Below are positions 33,686-42,386 of a stretch of DNA of 53,779 bases, in pieces. The notes under the pieces are model-generated. The model searched no databases and had not been told where the DNA came from. It saw only the letters and a list, made by a program, of their open reading frames with translations. Source of the DNA: Streptomyces pyxinae (GTDB lineage: Bacteria > Actinomycetota > Actinomycetes > Streptomycetales > Streptomycetaceae); NCBI RefSeq assembly GCF_024756275.1, contig NZ_JANUGQ010000039.1, positions 1 through 53,779 of the forward strand, read 5' to 3'. Made by a program: the position numbers and the translations under genes. Position 1 is the first letter of the stretch, and each line of letters opens with the position of its first letter.

Positions 33686-34310
33686 GGCGTGTCACCTCGG
33701 ACGCGCGGTTGCCCGCGACCGGGGCGGCGACCACCGTCTCGGCCTCGGCGAGCTTCAGCACGGCCGCGTACTCGGGAGTGTGCTGTGCGGCCCGGCAGGC
33801 GGCCGGTCCGCTCCAGCGGGTGGCCGCGGTGTACCCGCCGGGCCGGACCAGGGACTTGGCGAGATCGGTGTGACCAAAGCCGTCCAGGCGGGCGGCTGCC
33901 TCGGCGTAGGCACGGTAGGCGGCCTCGAAGGCGTCCGCCTCACCGGTGACGGTGAACCGCTCCACCAGGACGACCGGCTCGCCGCCCGCCGGCTGCCCGC
34001 CATCGGCGTCGATGCGCAGGATGCCCAGCGACGGGTCGGCGGCGACTTCGACGATACGGTGGAACTCCTTGGCGTGCTCCTGGAACGTCTCGCTCGCCAT
34101 GACCCGCTTGAAGAGGTCGGGCGCCGCCCACCAGCCGAGGTTCACATAGACCTCGGGCCGCTCGGTGGCCCGGACCGCCTGGTGGGCCCGGAACCCTTCC
34201 TGCGCCCGCATCCACTGGACGTGGTCGAGGAAGCGGCGCTCGAAGTCCCCCGCGCCTGCGGGATCCTTGAGGGTGAAGGTGTTGATCACGGTGAACAACG
34301 GAGCGGGCAC
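33678..34310 (-). CDS. Tandem antibiotic-biosynthesis monooxygenase (ABM) domain protein
   Basis: A 210-aa protein with two ABM ferredoxin-like half-domains: the first about 1-95 (FTVINTFTLKDPAGAGDFERRF, then HVQWMRAQEGF) and the second about 110-195 (VLVERFTVTGEADAFEAAYR). Cofactor-free ABM monooxygenases oxidise anthrone-type intermediates to quinones. Such a fused pair replaces the usual homodimer. The start is GTG at 34310 with AGAGG upstream. Lying between the acyl-CoA ligase and an SDR in the KR operon, it is probably the quinone-forming oxygenase, though some family members act as cyclases. Confidence 0.8.
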   Translation of the reverse strand: MPAPLFTVINTFTLKDPAGAGDFERRFLDHVQWMRAQEGFRAHQAVRATERPEVYVNLGWWAAPDLFKRVMASETFQEHAKEFHRIVEVAADPSLGILRIDADGGQPAGGEPVVLVERFTVTGEADAFEAAYRAYAEAAARLDGFGHTDLAKSLVRPGGYTAATRWSGPAACRAAQHTPEYAAVLKLAEAETVVAAPVAGNRASEVTRHG

Positions 34311-34379
34311 GGGTGCCGCCTCTCTGGTACGTGGGTGGTAGGGCTGATGGGGCAGGAGCCGCTCGGGCCGGGAAGAGGC

Positions 34380-35954
34380 TCAGGCGCCGGCGAGCAGGCC
34401 GAGCAGCTGCTCACGCAACAGCCGGCGCTGGATCTTGCCGTTGCCAGAACGCGGGATCGCCTCGACGGCGCGCGCGTGCCGGATGTGCTGGTAGTACGGG
34501 AGCCGGTCGCCCACGTAAGCCACGGCCTCGGCGACGGCCTGCCCGGTGCCGTCCGCGGTGACGGACGGGTCGAGCACGAGCAGGGCTCCGGCCACGGCGC
34601 CGCTGAACTCGTCGGGCAGATCGACGACCACCGCCTCGCGCACCAGCGGGTGCCTGGCGAGGACCAGCTCCACCTCGGTGGGCGCCACGAGAAAGTTGTC
34701 GCACTTGAAGACGTCCTTGAGGCGGTCGACGAGGAACAGCCGTCCCTCGTCGTCGACCCGCCCGGCGTCGCCGGTGGACAGCCAGCCGTCCGGCTCGAGT
34801 CCGGTGCCGTCGGGGCCGCCGAGGTAGCCCTTCATCACCTGCGGCCCGCGCAGCTGCACCTCGCCCACCGAGCCGGCGGGCAGCACGGCGCGGCTCTCCA
34901 CATCCACCACGCGGCATTCGGTGCCCGCGACCGGCCGGCCGACCGAGCCGGGTACCGGGTGGTCGGGGTCGTCGCTGTGGGTCAGCGGTGACGTCTCGGC
35001 GAGTCCGTACCCCTGGAAGACGGGGATGCCGAAGCGCGCGGTGAGCCGTGCGGCGGCCGCGACCGGCAGCCCCGAGCCGCCCGAGGCGATCCGGGTGACG
35101 GTGCGCAGCCTCAGCTCGTCCAGGTCCGGTGCGGCGGCCAGCCGGGCCAGCCGTACCGGCAGGCTGTACAGATGCGTCGCGCCGTGCTCATTGGCGGCCG
35201 CGACCGCGTGGTGCGGTTCGGGGCCGGTGCAGAGCACCTGCGTGGCGGCCGCGCGCACCGCGGAGTTGAGATGCATGGGGTGGAAGGTGGGCAGGTGGTT
35301 GACGGTCACCGAGGTACCGGTGAGACGGTGCGCCACGGCGATCTGGTCGGCGTTGACCGTCAGATTGCGGTGCGTGAGCCGCACCGCCTTGGGCCGCCCG
35401 GTGGTACCGCTGGTGAACTGTACGCAGGCCACGTCGTCGGGGCCCGCCGCTTCCCCGGGCCGTACGCCGCCGGCCGGCGGGGCATCCACCACCGCGCTCG
35501 GCGTGGTGAGCCCTCCGCCGGCGCCGTCGCCGATGAGCACGACCTGCTCCAGCTCGGGCAGCCGGTCCCTGACCGCGGCCAGCCGTCCGTACAGCGCGGG
35601 GTCGGCGAACACCAGCCGGGCCCGGCCGAGTGTGAGGACGTGCAGCAGGTCCTCCTCGCGCAGCAGCGGGTTGACCACCGCGGCCACGTGTCCGGCGCGG
35701 GCCGCCGCGTAGTACGCCACGGCGAAATCCGGGTGCAGCACCGAGGCGACCGCGACAGTCCCGCCGGTACCGGGCAGCAGTGTGCGAAGCGCCACTGCCG
35801 CAGCCGTCACCCGCCGGTCCAGCTCGCCGTAGGTGACCCGGTCCGCGCCATGGATCAGTGCGGTGCGGTCGGGGGCCGCGGCGGCGGCCTCGGTCACCAG
35901 ACCGTCCAGCCGCCGGGGCACGTCGGGGACGTACTGCCGGTGCCGGTCAGCCAC
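34380..35954 (-). CDS. Acyl-CoA ligase (AMP-dependent, MtmL-like)
   Basis: A 524-aa adenylate-forming enzyme: P-loop FTSGTTGRPKAV, YGLAETSPL, STGDAGRVD, the KDVFKCDNFLVAPTEVE hinge region and the catalytic Lys in PRSGNGKIQRR near the end. Ligases of this kind recur in mithramycin- and polyketomycin-type clusters, where their exact role in assembly or cyclisation is debated; activation of a side-chain acid is another option. I chose GTG at 35954 because it overlaps the cyclase stop by 8 nt, as at two other junctions here; GTG at 35975 is the alternative. Confidence 0.88.
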   Translation of the reverse strand: MADRHRQYVPDVPRRLDGLVTEAAAAAPDRTALIHGADRVTYGELDRRVTAAAVALRTLLPGTGGTVAVASVLHPDFAVAYYAAARAGHVAAVVNPLLREEDLLHVLTLGRARLVFADPALYGRLAAVRDRLPELEQVVLIGDGAGGGLTTPSAVVDAPPAGGVRPGEAAGPDDVACVQFTSGTTGRPKAVRLTHRNLTVNADQIAVAHRLTGTSVTVNHLPTFHPMHLNSAVRAAATQVLCTGPEPHHAVAAANEHGATHLYSLPVRLARLAAAPDLDELRLRTVTRIASGGSGLPVAAAARLTARFGIPVFQGYGLAETSPLTHSDDPDHPVPGSVGRPVAGTECRVVDVESRAVLPAGSVGEVQLRGPQVMKGYLGGPDGTGLEPDGWLSTGDAGRVDDEGRLFLVDRLKDVFKCDNFLVAPTEVELVLARHPLVREAVVVDLPDEFSGAVAGALLVLDPSVTADGTGQAVAEAVAYVGDRLPYYQHIRHARAVEAIPRSGNGKIQRRLLREQLLGLLAGA

Positions 35955-36921
35955 GGCGGTTCTCGGCGTACGCACGGGCGTGCTTGAGGGTGTTGGTGCT
36001 GTTCGTGCTGAGGGCCCGGTGGATGTAGGCGCGGGCGTCGGCGACGGTCTTGCCCTCGCCGAGCACCTTCTCGACGGCGGTGGCCTTGATGATCACGGTA
36101 TGACGGGAGGTCACGTCCACGCCGCCGCCGTCGGCCGGCACGATCGTCCAGCTACCGGTGTGGGCCGTCATCAGCGCCGGCACGGTCGTCTGCTTGTAGA
36201 CGATGCGGTCCTCGCCGAAGACCACCCGGACCGACTCGGTGGTGTGCACGGAGCCGTCGGCGGTGCGCGTGTCCATGGCCATGACCTGCAGGCCGGGGGT
36301 GTCCTCGGTCAGGTCCAGGCGGGCGACGTGCGGCAGGCGCTCCGGCCACAGATCGGCACGGTCGAGGAAGTCGAAGACGTCCTTGCCTGCCCCGTCGACG
36401 TGCACGGTGTCGTCGAAAGTGAACAGCAACTCGTCCAAGTCTCCGGCTAGTTCGGTGATGCGCTTGACGCCCTCCAGCTCCGCGGCGCTGTTGCGGTCGA
36501 GCGCGGCGCGGATCCACTCCTCGCCCTGGGCCGAACCATCCACGGCGGAGAAGTCGTGGTACAGCTCCAGCAGGGAGACGGTCGCGGAGATCGGGGTGAC
36601 CACCCATTTGCCGCCCATGGAGGCGACCGGCGGCTGGGACACTTCCTGGCGGAAGGCCACCGACAGATTCACGCGGTCCAGCTCGCGGCGCGAGATCCAG
36701 TGCTTCACCTCACCATTGGCGGTGGCCCAGATGTGGATGCGCTCGCTCCCGGCGCCGTGCTCCAGTCGCTCGACGTGGACGTTGGGAGCGAAGAACTGCG
36801 GCCAGCGGGAGACATCGGCGATGATGTCGTACACGACCTCGGCCGGTGCCTCGATGGTCGTGCTGTGCAGAGTCCGGTGCTCCTGGGACGCTGCGGACGG
36901 GGTGGAGACGTCGACGGACAC
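35947..36921 (-). CDS. Bifunctional polyketide aromatase/cyclase
   Basis: A 324-aa protein with two SRPBCC domains. The first (about 15-155) contains STTIEAPAEVVYDIIADVSR, HWISRRELD and GGKWVVTPI; the second (about 165-315) contains DTVHVDGAGKDVFDFLDRAD. This matches the first-ring aromatase/cyclases of reducing type II PKS systems, which act after C-9 ketoreduction, in line with the KR gene directly upstream (31 bp). The start is GTG at 36921 with AGGAAAG upstream. Confidence 0.92.
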   Translation of the reverse strand: MSVDVSTPSAASQEHRTLHSTTIEAPAEVVYDIIADVSRWPQFFAPNVHVERLEHGAGSERIHIWATANGEVKHWISRRELDRVNLSVAFRQEVSQPPVASMGGKWVVTPISATVSLLELYHDFSAVDGSAQGEEWIRAALDRNSAAELEGVKRITELAGDLDELLFTFDDTVHVDGAGKDVFDFLDRADLWPERLPHVARLDLTEDTPGLQVMAMDTRTADGSVHTTESVRVVFGEDRIVYKQTTVPALMTAHTGSWTIVPADGGGVDVTSRHTVIIKATAVEKVLGEGKTVADARAYIHRALSTNSTNTLKHARAYAENRRG

Positions 36922-36952
36922 GGGCTTTCCTACCTCTCTTCGAGCGGGATTC

Positions 36953-37738
36953 TCAGTAGTTGCCGAGGCCGCCGCAGACGTTGAGCGCCTGCGCCGTGAT
37001 GGAGGCGGCGGTGTCGGCGGTCAGGTACGCGACCAGGCCGGCGACCTCTTCGGGAGTCGAGTAGCGGCCGAGTGGGATCTTCGCCTCGAACTGCTTCTGG
37101 ATGTCGTCGACGGTGGTGTCGAACGCGGCCGCGTAGCCTTGGCGGACGCGCTGGGCCATCGGCGTCTCGACGTATCCGGGGCAGACCGCGTTGACGGTGA
37201 CGCCGGTGGGGGCCAGCTCCTTGCCCAGCGCCTTGCTGAACCCGATCACCCCGTGCTTGGAGGCGGAGTACGGGGCGGCGAGCACCACGCCCTGCTTGCC
37301 GCCGGTGGAGGCGATGTTGATGATCCGGCCCCAGCCGCGGTCCCGCAGGCCGCCCTGCTTGAGGACCTCCCGGGTGGTCAGGAAGACACTGTTGAGGTTG
37401 GTGTCGATGACGTCGTACCACAGCTCGTCGGTCAGGTCGGCGGTGACGCCGCCGCCGTTGCGGCCCGCGTTGTTGACCAGCACGTCGATCCGGCCGTATC
37501 GCTCGATCACGGCGGAGACCAGTGCCTTCACCGACTCCGGGCTGCGGACGTCGGCGGTGACACCGTCCGCCTCCAGGCCCTCGGCCCGCAGTTCCTTGAC
37601 GGTCAGCCCGACCGCTTCCTCGCCGCGGGCGCAGATGAAGACCGCGAAGCCCTTGGCGCCCAGCTCCCTGGCCGTCGCGAGGCCGATGCCGCTGGTACCG
37701 CCGGTGACCAGCGCGACCCGCCGCTCGTCGTTCGTCAT
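36953..37738 (-). CDS. Type II PKS C-9 ketoreductase (ActIII-like)
   Basis: A 261-aa SDR that matches ActIII in length and numbering: TGGTSGIG at 12-19, Ser144, Tyr157 and Lys161. The loop that fixes hydride stereochemistry in ActIII (P94-G95-G96) reads N94-G95-G96 here. It should reduce the C-9 carbonyl of the nascent chain, which directs C7-C12 first-ring folding. It opens the long operon down to 26678; a SARP-type box and a palindrome lie upstream. Confidence 0.94.
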   Translation of the reverse strand: MTNDERRVALVTGGTSGIGLATARELGAKGFAVFICARGEEAVGLTVKELRAEGLEADGVTADVRSPESVKALVSAVIERYGRIDVLVNNAGRNGGGVTADLTDELWYDVIDTNLNSVFLTTREVLKQGGLRDRGWGRIINIASTGGKQGVVLAAPYSASKHGVIGFSKALGKELAPTGVTVNAVCPGYVETPMAQRVRQGYAAAFDTTVDDIQKQFEAKIPLGRYSTPEEVAGLVAYLTADTAASITAQALNVCGGLGNY

Positions 37739-37766
37739 GGCGCACGCTCCGTTCGCACATTGATTT

Positions 37767-37787
37767 CGGACGTCCGTCGCGGACGTC
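37767..37787. promoter_or_regulatory. Palindromic operator-like sequence before the KR gene
   Basis: GACGTCCG (37769-37776) and CGGACGTC (37780-37787) form a dyad around TCG, and CGGACGTCCG (37767-37776) is itself a perfect palindrome. It lies 29-49 nt upstream of the KR start, between the predicted transcription start and the gene, where a repressor could act. Confidence 0.35.
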
Positions 37788-37798
37788 TGACGAGAACC

Positions 37799-37830
37799 AA
37801 CGTGCCGGGACGGTCTCGAAGGGCGATCGA
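37799..37830 (-). promoter_or_regulatory. SARP-type operator and promoter of the KR operon
   Basis: Minus strand: TCGATCG (37830-37824), 4 bp, TCGAGAC (37819-37813), 8 bp, CACGTT (37804-37799). The repeats have the 11-bp period and the hexamer fits NAnnnT at the expected distance. The predicted start is about 55 nt before the KR ATG. It lies in the divergent KR/SnoaL-like region, as in other type II clusters. Confidence 0.6.
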
Positions 37831-37861
37831 GCGGAACTGGACGGGACCGGAGCTCCGTCGG

Positions 37862-37904
37862 TCCAGCGGCGTTCCATCGCGTTCCGAGTCCGGCCGCGCA
37901 GACT
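37862..37904 (+). promoter_or_regulatory. SARP-type operator and promoter of the SnoaL-like gene
   Basis: Three repeats at 11-bp period, TCCAGCG (37862-37868), TCCATCG (37873-37879) and CCGAGTC (37884-37890), then 8 bp and CAGACT (37899-37904). The SnoaL-like ATG follows 42 bp later with its own ribosome site. Confidence 0.45.
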
Positions 37905-37946
37905 CGCCGGCGAACGAGACTCACGCGTCCACGAGAGGGGACCCGC

Positions 37947-38384
37947 ATGACCACCACGGACACAGCCGTCGCCGAGGCCGTCCTGCAGACGCAGATCCAG
38001 CATTTCTACGCGGCCCAGATGCAGTTGCTGGACAGCGGCAAGGCCGAGGACTGGGCCGGCACCTTCACCGAGGACGGTGTCTTCGCCGCGAACGCGCACC
38101 CCGAGCCGGCCGCGGGCCGCGCGGTCATCGCCGCCGCGGCCCGCAAGGCCACCGACGAGTACGCGGCGGCCGGGATCCAGCGCCGTCACTGGCTGGGCAT
38201 GGTCAACGTCGAACGCCGTGGTCCGGACGAGGTGTTCGCCCAGTGCTACGCCCTCGTCATCGAGACCCCGCGCGGCGGCCAGGCAAGGCTGCACGTCAGC
38301 ACCCGCTGTGACGACCTGCTGGTGCGCGCGGAGGGCCGCTGGCAGGTCAAGGACCGCCAGGTCTACCGCGACGACCTGTCCTGA
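37947..38384 (+). CDS. SnoaL-like/NTF2-fold small protein
   Basis: A 145-aa single-domain protein with NTF2-like pattern: a long N-terminal helix (AVLQTQIQHFYAAQMQLLDS), GTFTEDGVFAAN, and the sheet segments RHWLGMVNVERR and DDLLVRAEGRWQVKDRQV. Members of this fold in aromatic polyketide clusters serve as cyclases, hydroxylases or accessory factors (SnoaL, SnoaW/AclR and ActVI-ORFA types). I cannot say which applies. RBS GAGAGGGGA precedes the ATG. It is the only plus-strand gene inside the minus-strand PKS block, transcribed divergently from the KR. Confidence 0.8.
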   Translation: MTTTDTAVAEAVLQTQIQHFYAAQMQLLDSGKAEDWAGTFTEDGVFAANAHPEPAAGRAVIAAAARKATDEYAAAGIQRRHWLGMVNVERRGPDEVFAQCYALVIETPRGGQARLHVSTRCDDLLVRAEGRWQVKDRQVYRDDLS

Positions 38385-38398
38385 CCCTCTCCCCCCGC

Positions 38399-38440
38399 GC
38401 GCCGCGCCCCGGACCGTCTCCCACGGCCGGGGCGCGGCGC
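38399..38440 (+). terminator. 14-bp perfect hairpin after the SnoaL-like gene
   Basis: GCGCCGCGCCCCGG (38399-38412) pairs with 38427-38440 around a 14-nt loop and is followed by TTTCG, 15 bp beyond the stop codon. Confidence 0.75.
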
Positions 38441-38521
38441 TTTCGTCCGTGCGCGCCACGTGCGCGAGGCGCCCGGACGCGAGCGGTCACACGGAGGTGC
38501 GGGGGCGTAAGGAAACGCCGA

Positions 38522-38547
38522 CCGCCCGGAGTGAGGGCTCCGGGCGG
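38522..38547 (-). terminator. Hairpin terminator after the ACP gene
   Basis: CCGCCCGGA (38522-38530) pairs with TCCGGGCGG (38539-38547) around 8 nt, 31 bp past the ACP stop, ending the minimal PKS operon. Confidence 0.6.
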
Positions 38548-38577
38548 ACGGCGGTGGGGTGCCGGACGGCTGCGGGG

Positions 38578-38841
38578 TCAGGCCGCGGCGGCCTGCGTCA
38601 GGCTCTCGTTGATGAAGGCCAGCAGCATCCGCGGTGTGTGCGCCTCGGCGGCGGCGTCGTCGGAGATCTGGACGCCGTAGTCCTGCTCGATACGGCCGGT
38701 GGTCTGCAGAACGGCCAGCGAGTCGTAGCCCAGCTCGACGAACGGGACGTCCATGACGTCGCCGTCGAGGTCCACGCCCTCCTCCTCGCCGGCGCACTCG
38801 CGCAGCAGCGTGGTCAGTTCCTTGAGCGTCATCTCAGCCAT
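38578..38841 (-). CDS. Acyl carrier protein of the type II PKS
   Basis: An 87-aa four-helix ACP with the phosphopantetheine site ELGYDSLAV at Ser41. It carries the growing chain between KS/CLF and the tailoring enzymes. It is the last gene of the KS-CLF-ACP unit, 96 bp after the CLF. RBS AAAGGTG precedes the ATG. Activation could be by the PPTase at 50724-51578. Confidence 0.95.
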   Translation of the reverse strand: MAEMTLKELTTLLRECAGEEEGVDLDGDVMDVPFVELGYDSLAVLQTTGRIEQDYGVQISDDAAAEAHTPRMLLAFINESLTQAAAA

Positions 38842-38937
38842 GAAGAAACACCTTTCGGTACGGAACCCGGTCCTCTGGACCGGTGATACGGGACATCCGG
38901 CCGTGCGGGCCGGCTTGGGGCGGAGCCGACCGTCCGG

Positions 38938-40212
38938 TCACTCCGCCGCGGTCACCACCGCGGCGGCGTTGAAGCCGTTGATGCCGCGGGCGAGCACCAG
39001 CGCGGTACGCACCGGCCCCCGGCGGACCGCGGTGACCAGATCGAGGGAGAGTCCTTCGGCGGGTCCGGTGACGTTGACCGTGGGCGGGATCACCGAGTCC
39101 CGGATGGACAGCAGCGCCGCCGCGACATCGAGTGAGGCACCCCCGGCGGCCAGCCTGCCGGTCATGGTCTTGGGTGCGGTGACGGGCACCGCGCCGGCCC
39201 CGAAGACCGCGTTGACGGCCTCTGCCTCCAGCCGGTCCAGCTCGGCGACACCGGAGGCGTCGGCGAAGACCACGTCCACGTCCGCGGGCGTCACCCCGGC
39301 CTCGGCGAGCGCGAGTTCCGCGGCCCTGCGCAGTCCGGGCTCGCCCCCGCGGCCGGGCCCCGGGTCGAAGGTGGCCGCATAGCCCGCGAGCCTGCCGTAA
39401 TGGCCGGCACCGCGCTCCCGGGCCGCCTCGGCGTCCTCCAGGATCAGGATCGCGCCGCCCTCACCCGGCACATGACCGTTGGCACGGGCGTCGAACGGCA
39501 GATACGCCTGCCGGGGGTCGTCCTGAGTGCTCAGGCGCCCACTCGTGAGCTGCGCGGCCCATCCCCACGGGCAGATCGCGCCGTCCACGCCACCGGTGAC
39601 CATCATGCTGCTGCCCCTGCGCAGTTGGCGACGTGCCTGGGCCATGGCGTCCAGGCCGCCGGCCTGCTCGGTCACCAGTACACCGCTCGGGCCGCGCAGC
39701 CCGTGCCGGATGGAGATCTGGCCGGTGTTGACAGCGTAGAACCAGGCGAAGGACTGGTACGCGCTGACCGCCTGGCCGCCCTTGCTCCACAGGGCCTCCA
39801 GCTCGCGCTGGCCGAACTCGAAGCCGCCCGCGGACGCGGCGGTGACCACGCCCGCCGCGTACTCCGGCAGTTCACTCAGGTCCAGTCCGCTGTCCTCGAC
39901 AGCCTCGGCCGCCGCGGTGAGGGCCAGCCGCGTCATGTGGTCGGTCTGCGGTATCAGCCGGCTGGGGATGTGCTCGGTGACCTCGAAGCCGGGCACTTCC
40001 CCGGCGAGCGTGGCCGGGTACCGGGAGGCGTCGAAACGGCTGACCGGGCGGATGCCGCTCTCTCCCGCGAGCGTGGCGCTCCACCAGTCCTTGGTGCCCA
40101 GGCCGTTGGGGGCGGCGACACCGATGCCGGTGAACACCGGGGCCGCCGCGCGGTCCTCACGGCCGTACGCGGCGCCGGCGACCGCGGTGCGCTCCGCCTG
40201 TGCGGTGCTCAT
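38938..40212 (-). CDS. Chain length factor (KS-beta)
   Basis: A 424-aa ketosynthase-like protein in which the active-site Cys is replaced by Gln (VTEQAGGLDAM), the hallmark of CLF. It has a longer N-terminus (about 25 residues) than the KS. It pairs with KS-alpha to set chain length, but I cannot derive the number of extensions by eye. ATG at 40212 overlaps the KS stop (ATGA), as usual for translational coupling of the heterodimer. Confidence 0.96.
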   Translation of the reverse strand: MSTAQAERTAVAGAAYGREDRAAAPVFTGIGVAAPNGLGTKDWWSATLAGESGIRPVSRFDASRYPATLAGEVPGFEVTEHIPSRLIPQTDHMTRLALTAAAEAVEDSGLDLSELPEYAAGVVTAASAGGFEFGQRELEALWSKGGQAVSAYQSFAWFYAVNTGQISIRHGLRGPSGVLVTEQAGGLDAMAQARRQLRRGSSMMVTGGVDGAICPWGWAAQLTSGRLSTQDDPRQAYLPFDARANGHVPGEGGAILILEDAEAARERGAGHYGRLAGYAATFDPGPGRGGEPGLRRAAELALAEAGVTPADVDVVFADASGVAELDRLEAEAVNAVFGAGAVPVTAPKTMTGRLAAGGASLDVAAALLSIRDSVIPPTVNVTGPAEGLSLDLVTAVRRGPVRTALVLARGINGFNAAAVVTAAE

Positions 40213-41483
40213 GCCGCCTCCCTCTTCTCCGGCCGGGTGAGAACCATGGCGCTCTGGAATCCGCCGAACCCGCTGCCGACGCTGAGCACCGTGTCGATCC
40301 GCGCCTCGCGGGCGGTGATCGGTGTGTAGTCGAGGTCGCACTCGGGGTCCGGCTCGTGCAGGTTGGCCGTCGGCGGGACGACGCCGTGCTCGATGGCCAG
40401 GGCGGAGGCGGCGATCTCCAGGGACCCGATGGCGCCCAGTGAGTGACCGATCATCGACTTGATGGAACTGACCGGGACGTCGTACGCGTGCGCGCCGAGG
40501 CTCCGCTTGAACGCGGTGGTCTCGTGCCGGTCGTTCTGCTTGGTGCCCGAGCCATGGGCATTGATGTAGTCGACCGCCCTCCCGTCGAGCCGGGCCTCGT
40601 CCAGGGAGACACGGATGGCTTCGGCCATCTCCTTGCCGTCCGCCCGCAGGCCCGTCATGTGATACGCGTTGGAGCGGGAGGCGAAGCCGGCGATCTCGGC
40701 GTAGATATGGGCTCCCCGGGCACGCGCCGCGCGCAGCTCCTCCAGGACGAACACGGCCGAACCCTCGCCCAGCACGAAGCCGTTGCGGGTCCGGTCGAAG
40801 GGCCGCGAGGCGTGCTCGGGGTCGTCGTTGCGGGCCGTGGTGGCCTTGATCGCGTCAAAGCAGGCCACTGAGATCGGCGAGATCGGGGCGTCGGTGGCAC
40901 CGGCGATCATCACGTCTGCGCTGCCCTCCCTGATCAGTTCGACGGCGTGGCCGACGGAGTCGAGCCCCGAGGTGCAGCCGGTGGAGACGACCGTCGCCGG
41001 ACCCTGCGCGCCCACCGCCCAGGCCACCTCGGTGGCGAAGGAGCTCGGTACGAAGTGGTTGAACAGGTGGGACACGGCGTACTCATGGTCGACGTGCCAC
41101 GTGGAACCGCTGTCGCTGACGACCGCGTACTCGGTGTCCAGGCCCGTGGTCGCGCCGACCGCGCTGCCGATGGTGACCCCCATGCGGAAGGGGTCCTGCG
41201 CGTCCAGGTCGAGTCCGCTGTCCGCGACCGCCTCACGGGCACTGACCACGGCGAACTGTGCGGCCCTGTCCATGCGGCGGATCTCACGGGGGGTGAGGCC
41301 CGACCGGGCCGGATCGAAGTCGGCCTCCGCGGCGATCCGGGACCGGAAGGAGGACGCGTCGAACAGGGAGACGGGGCGGGTCGCGGTGCGACCCTCGGTC
41401 AGCAATGACCAGAACTGCTGCGTCCCCCCGCTCCCGCCGGGGGCGACCACACCGATTCCGGTGATGACCACTCGACGGTTCAT
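40209..41483 (-). CDS. Ketosynthase alpha subunit of the type II PKS
   Basis: A 424-aa KS with nucleophile Cys170 (VVSTGCTSGLDS) and the two catalytic His in YINAHGSGTKQND and IGHSLGAIGSLE. It condenses malonyl-ACP units with the CLF. RBS AAGG precedes the ATG at 41483. It is separated from the thioesterase gene by 144 bp that contain a SARP-type promoter, so KS-CLF-ACP may be transcribed both on its own and from upstream. Confidence 0.97.
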   Translation of the reverse strand: MNRRVVITGIGVVAPGGSGGTQQFWSLLTEGRTATRPVSLFDASSFRSRIAAEADFDPARSGLTPREIRRMDRAAQFAVVSAREAVADSGLDLDAQDPFRMGVTIGSAVGATTGLDTEYAVVSDSGSTWHVDHEYAVSHLFNHFVPSSFATEVAWAVGAQGPATVVSTGCTSGLDSVGHAVELIREGSADVMIAGATDAPISPISVACFDAIKATTARNDDPEHASRPFDRTRNGFVLGEGSAVFVLEELRAARARGAHIYAEIAGFASRSNAYHMTGLRADGKEMAEAIRVSLDEARLDGRAVDYINAHGSGTKQNDRHETTAFKRSLGAHAYDVPVSSIKSMIGHSLGAIGSLEIAASALAIEHGVVPPTANLHEPDPECDLDYTPITAREARIDTVLSVGSGFGGFQSAMVLTRPEKREAA

Positions 41484-41610
41484 CGCTGCCCACCCTTCCG
41501 GGGCCGCTGGGCCCGGATGCGGTGACGGGTGTGTTCTGTCTTCACGACCGCGTCCTCTCTGCTCGGTTCTCGGGGTCCCGGCGGTACCGGTGTTCCCGAA
41601 GGTGTTTCCG

Positions 41611-41642
41611 ACGGTGCGCCACCGTGCTCAAACGCTGCTCGA
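41611..41642 (-). promoter_or_regulatory. SARP-type operator and promoter of KS-CLF-ACP
   Basis: Minus strand: TCGAGCA (41642-41636), 4 bp, TTGAGCA (41631-41625), 8 bp, CACCGT (41616-41611). The two heptamers differ at a single position. The box overlaps the last codons of the thioesterase gene; the predicted leader of the KS mRNA is about 120 nt. Confidence 0.55.
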
Positions 41643-42386
41643 TCCCGGGCGGACGGCCGCTGGGGACGCGTACGCCGGTCGGTCCAGCTCCTCGCGCAGC
41701 AGCCTGGGCAACCGTGGCGCGCGTACGAAGAAGTGGCCGCCCTCGACCGTGCGCAGCGCGAACCCGGCGGTGGTGTACGTACGCCACTGCTCGATCTGAC
41801 GGGCGGGCGCGACGGCGTCCTCGCGGCCCGCGACGGCGAGCACCGGTACCTCCAGCGGCTCGCCACCCACCGCGCGCAGGGCCGCGGCCAGCTTCAGATC
41901 GTCGCGAATCACCGGCAGCGCCCTGCGGTGCCACACGCCGTCCTCGCCCTCTTCGAGGGCCTGCCGGGGCAGTTGGCCCTGGGCCACCAGCCGGCACAGC
42001 AGTTCGTGGCCCTGCGGGAAGGGGGCGGGCAGCAGCGAGGAGGGCAGATGCGGGGGAAGCGCGGCGCCCAGCACCACCCGGTCGGGCCGGCGCAGACCGA
42101 GCCGGTCGATGGTACGGGCGAGGGCGTGGGCGACCAGAGCGCCGAGGCTGTGGCCGTACAGCGCGTACGGACGATCCAGCAACGGCCCCACGGATCGCAG
42201 CAGTTCGGCCATCAGCCGGTCGGGGTCGGTGATCCTCGGCTCCGCTGCCCGGATGTCCCGCCCGGGCAGCAGGACGGGCACCACCTCGCGGCGTGCGCCG
42301 AATATCCGCTGCCAGCGCGCGAAGGAGCTGACCCCCGCGCCCGCGTGATGGAAGCAGAACAGACGCGGGCGGGTGTCCTCGCTCAC
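41628..42386 (-). CDS. Type II thioesterase
   Basis: A 252-aa alpha/beta hydrolase: FCFHHAGAGVSSF at the N-terminus, nucleophile motif LYGHSLGA, and the final His in GGHFFV. This is the editing thioesterase pattern. It may remove stalled chains or mis-primed acyl groups from the ACP. The start is GTG at 42386 in a GTGA overlap with the cyclase gene. Confidence 0.92.
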   Translation of the reverse strand: MSEDTRPRLFCFHHAGAGVSSFARWQRIFGARREVVPVLLPGRDIRAAEPRITDPDRLMAELLRSVGPLLDRPYALYGHSLGALVAHALARTIDRLGLRRPDRVVLGAALPPHLPSSLLPAPFPQGHELLCRLVAQGQLPRQALEEGEDGVWHRRALPVIRDDLKLAAALRAVGGEPLEVPVLAVAGREDAVAPARQIEQWRTYTTAGFALRTVEGGHFFVRAPRLPRLLREELDRPAYASPAAVRPGSSSV

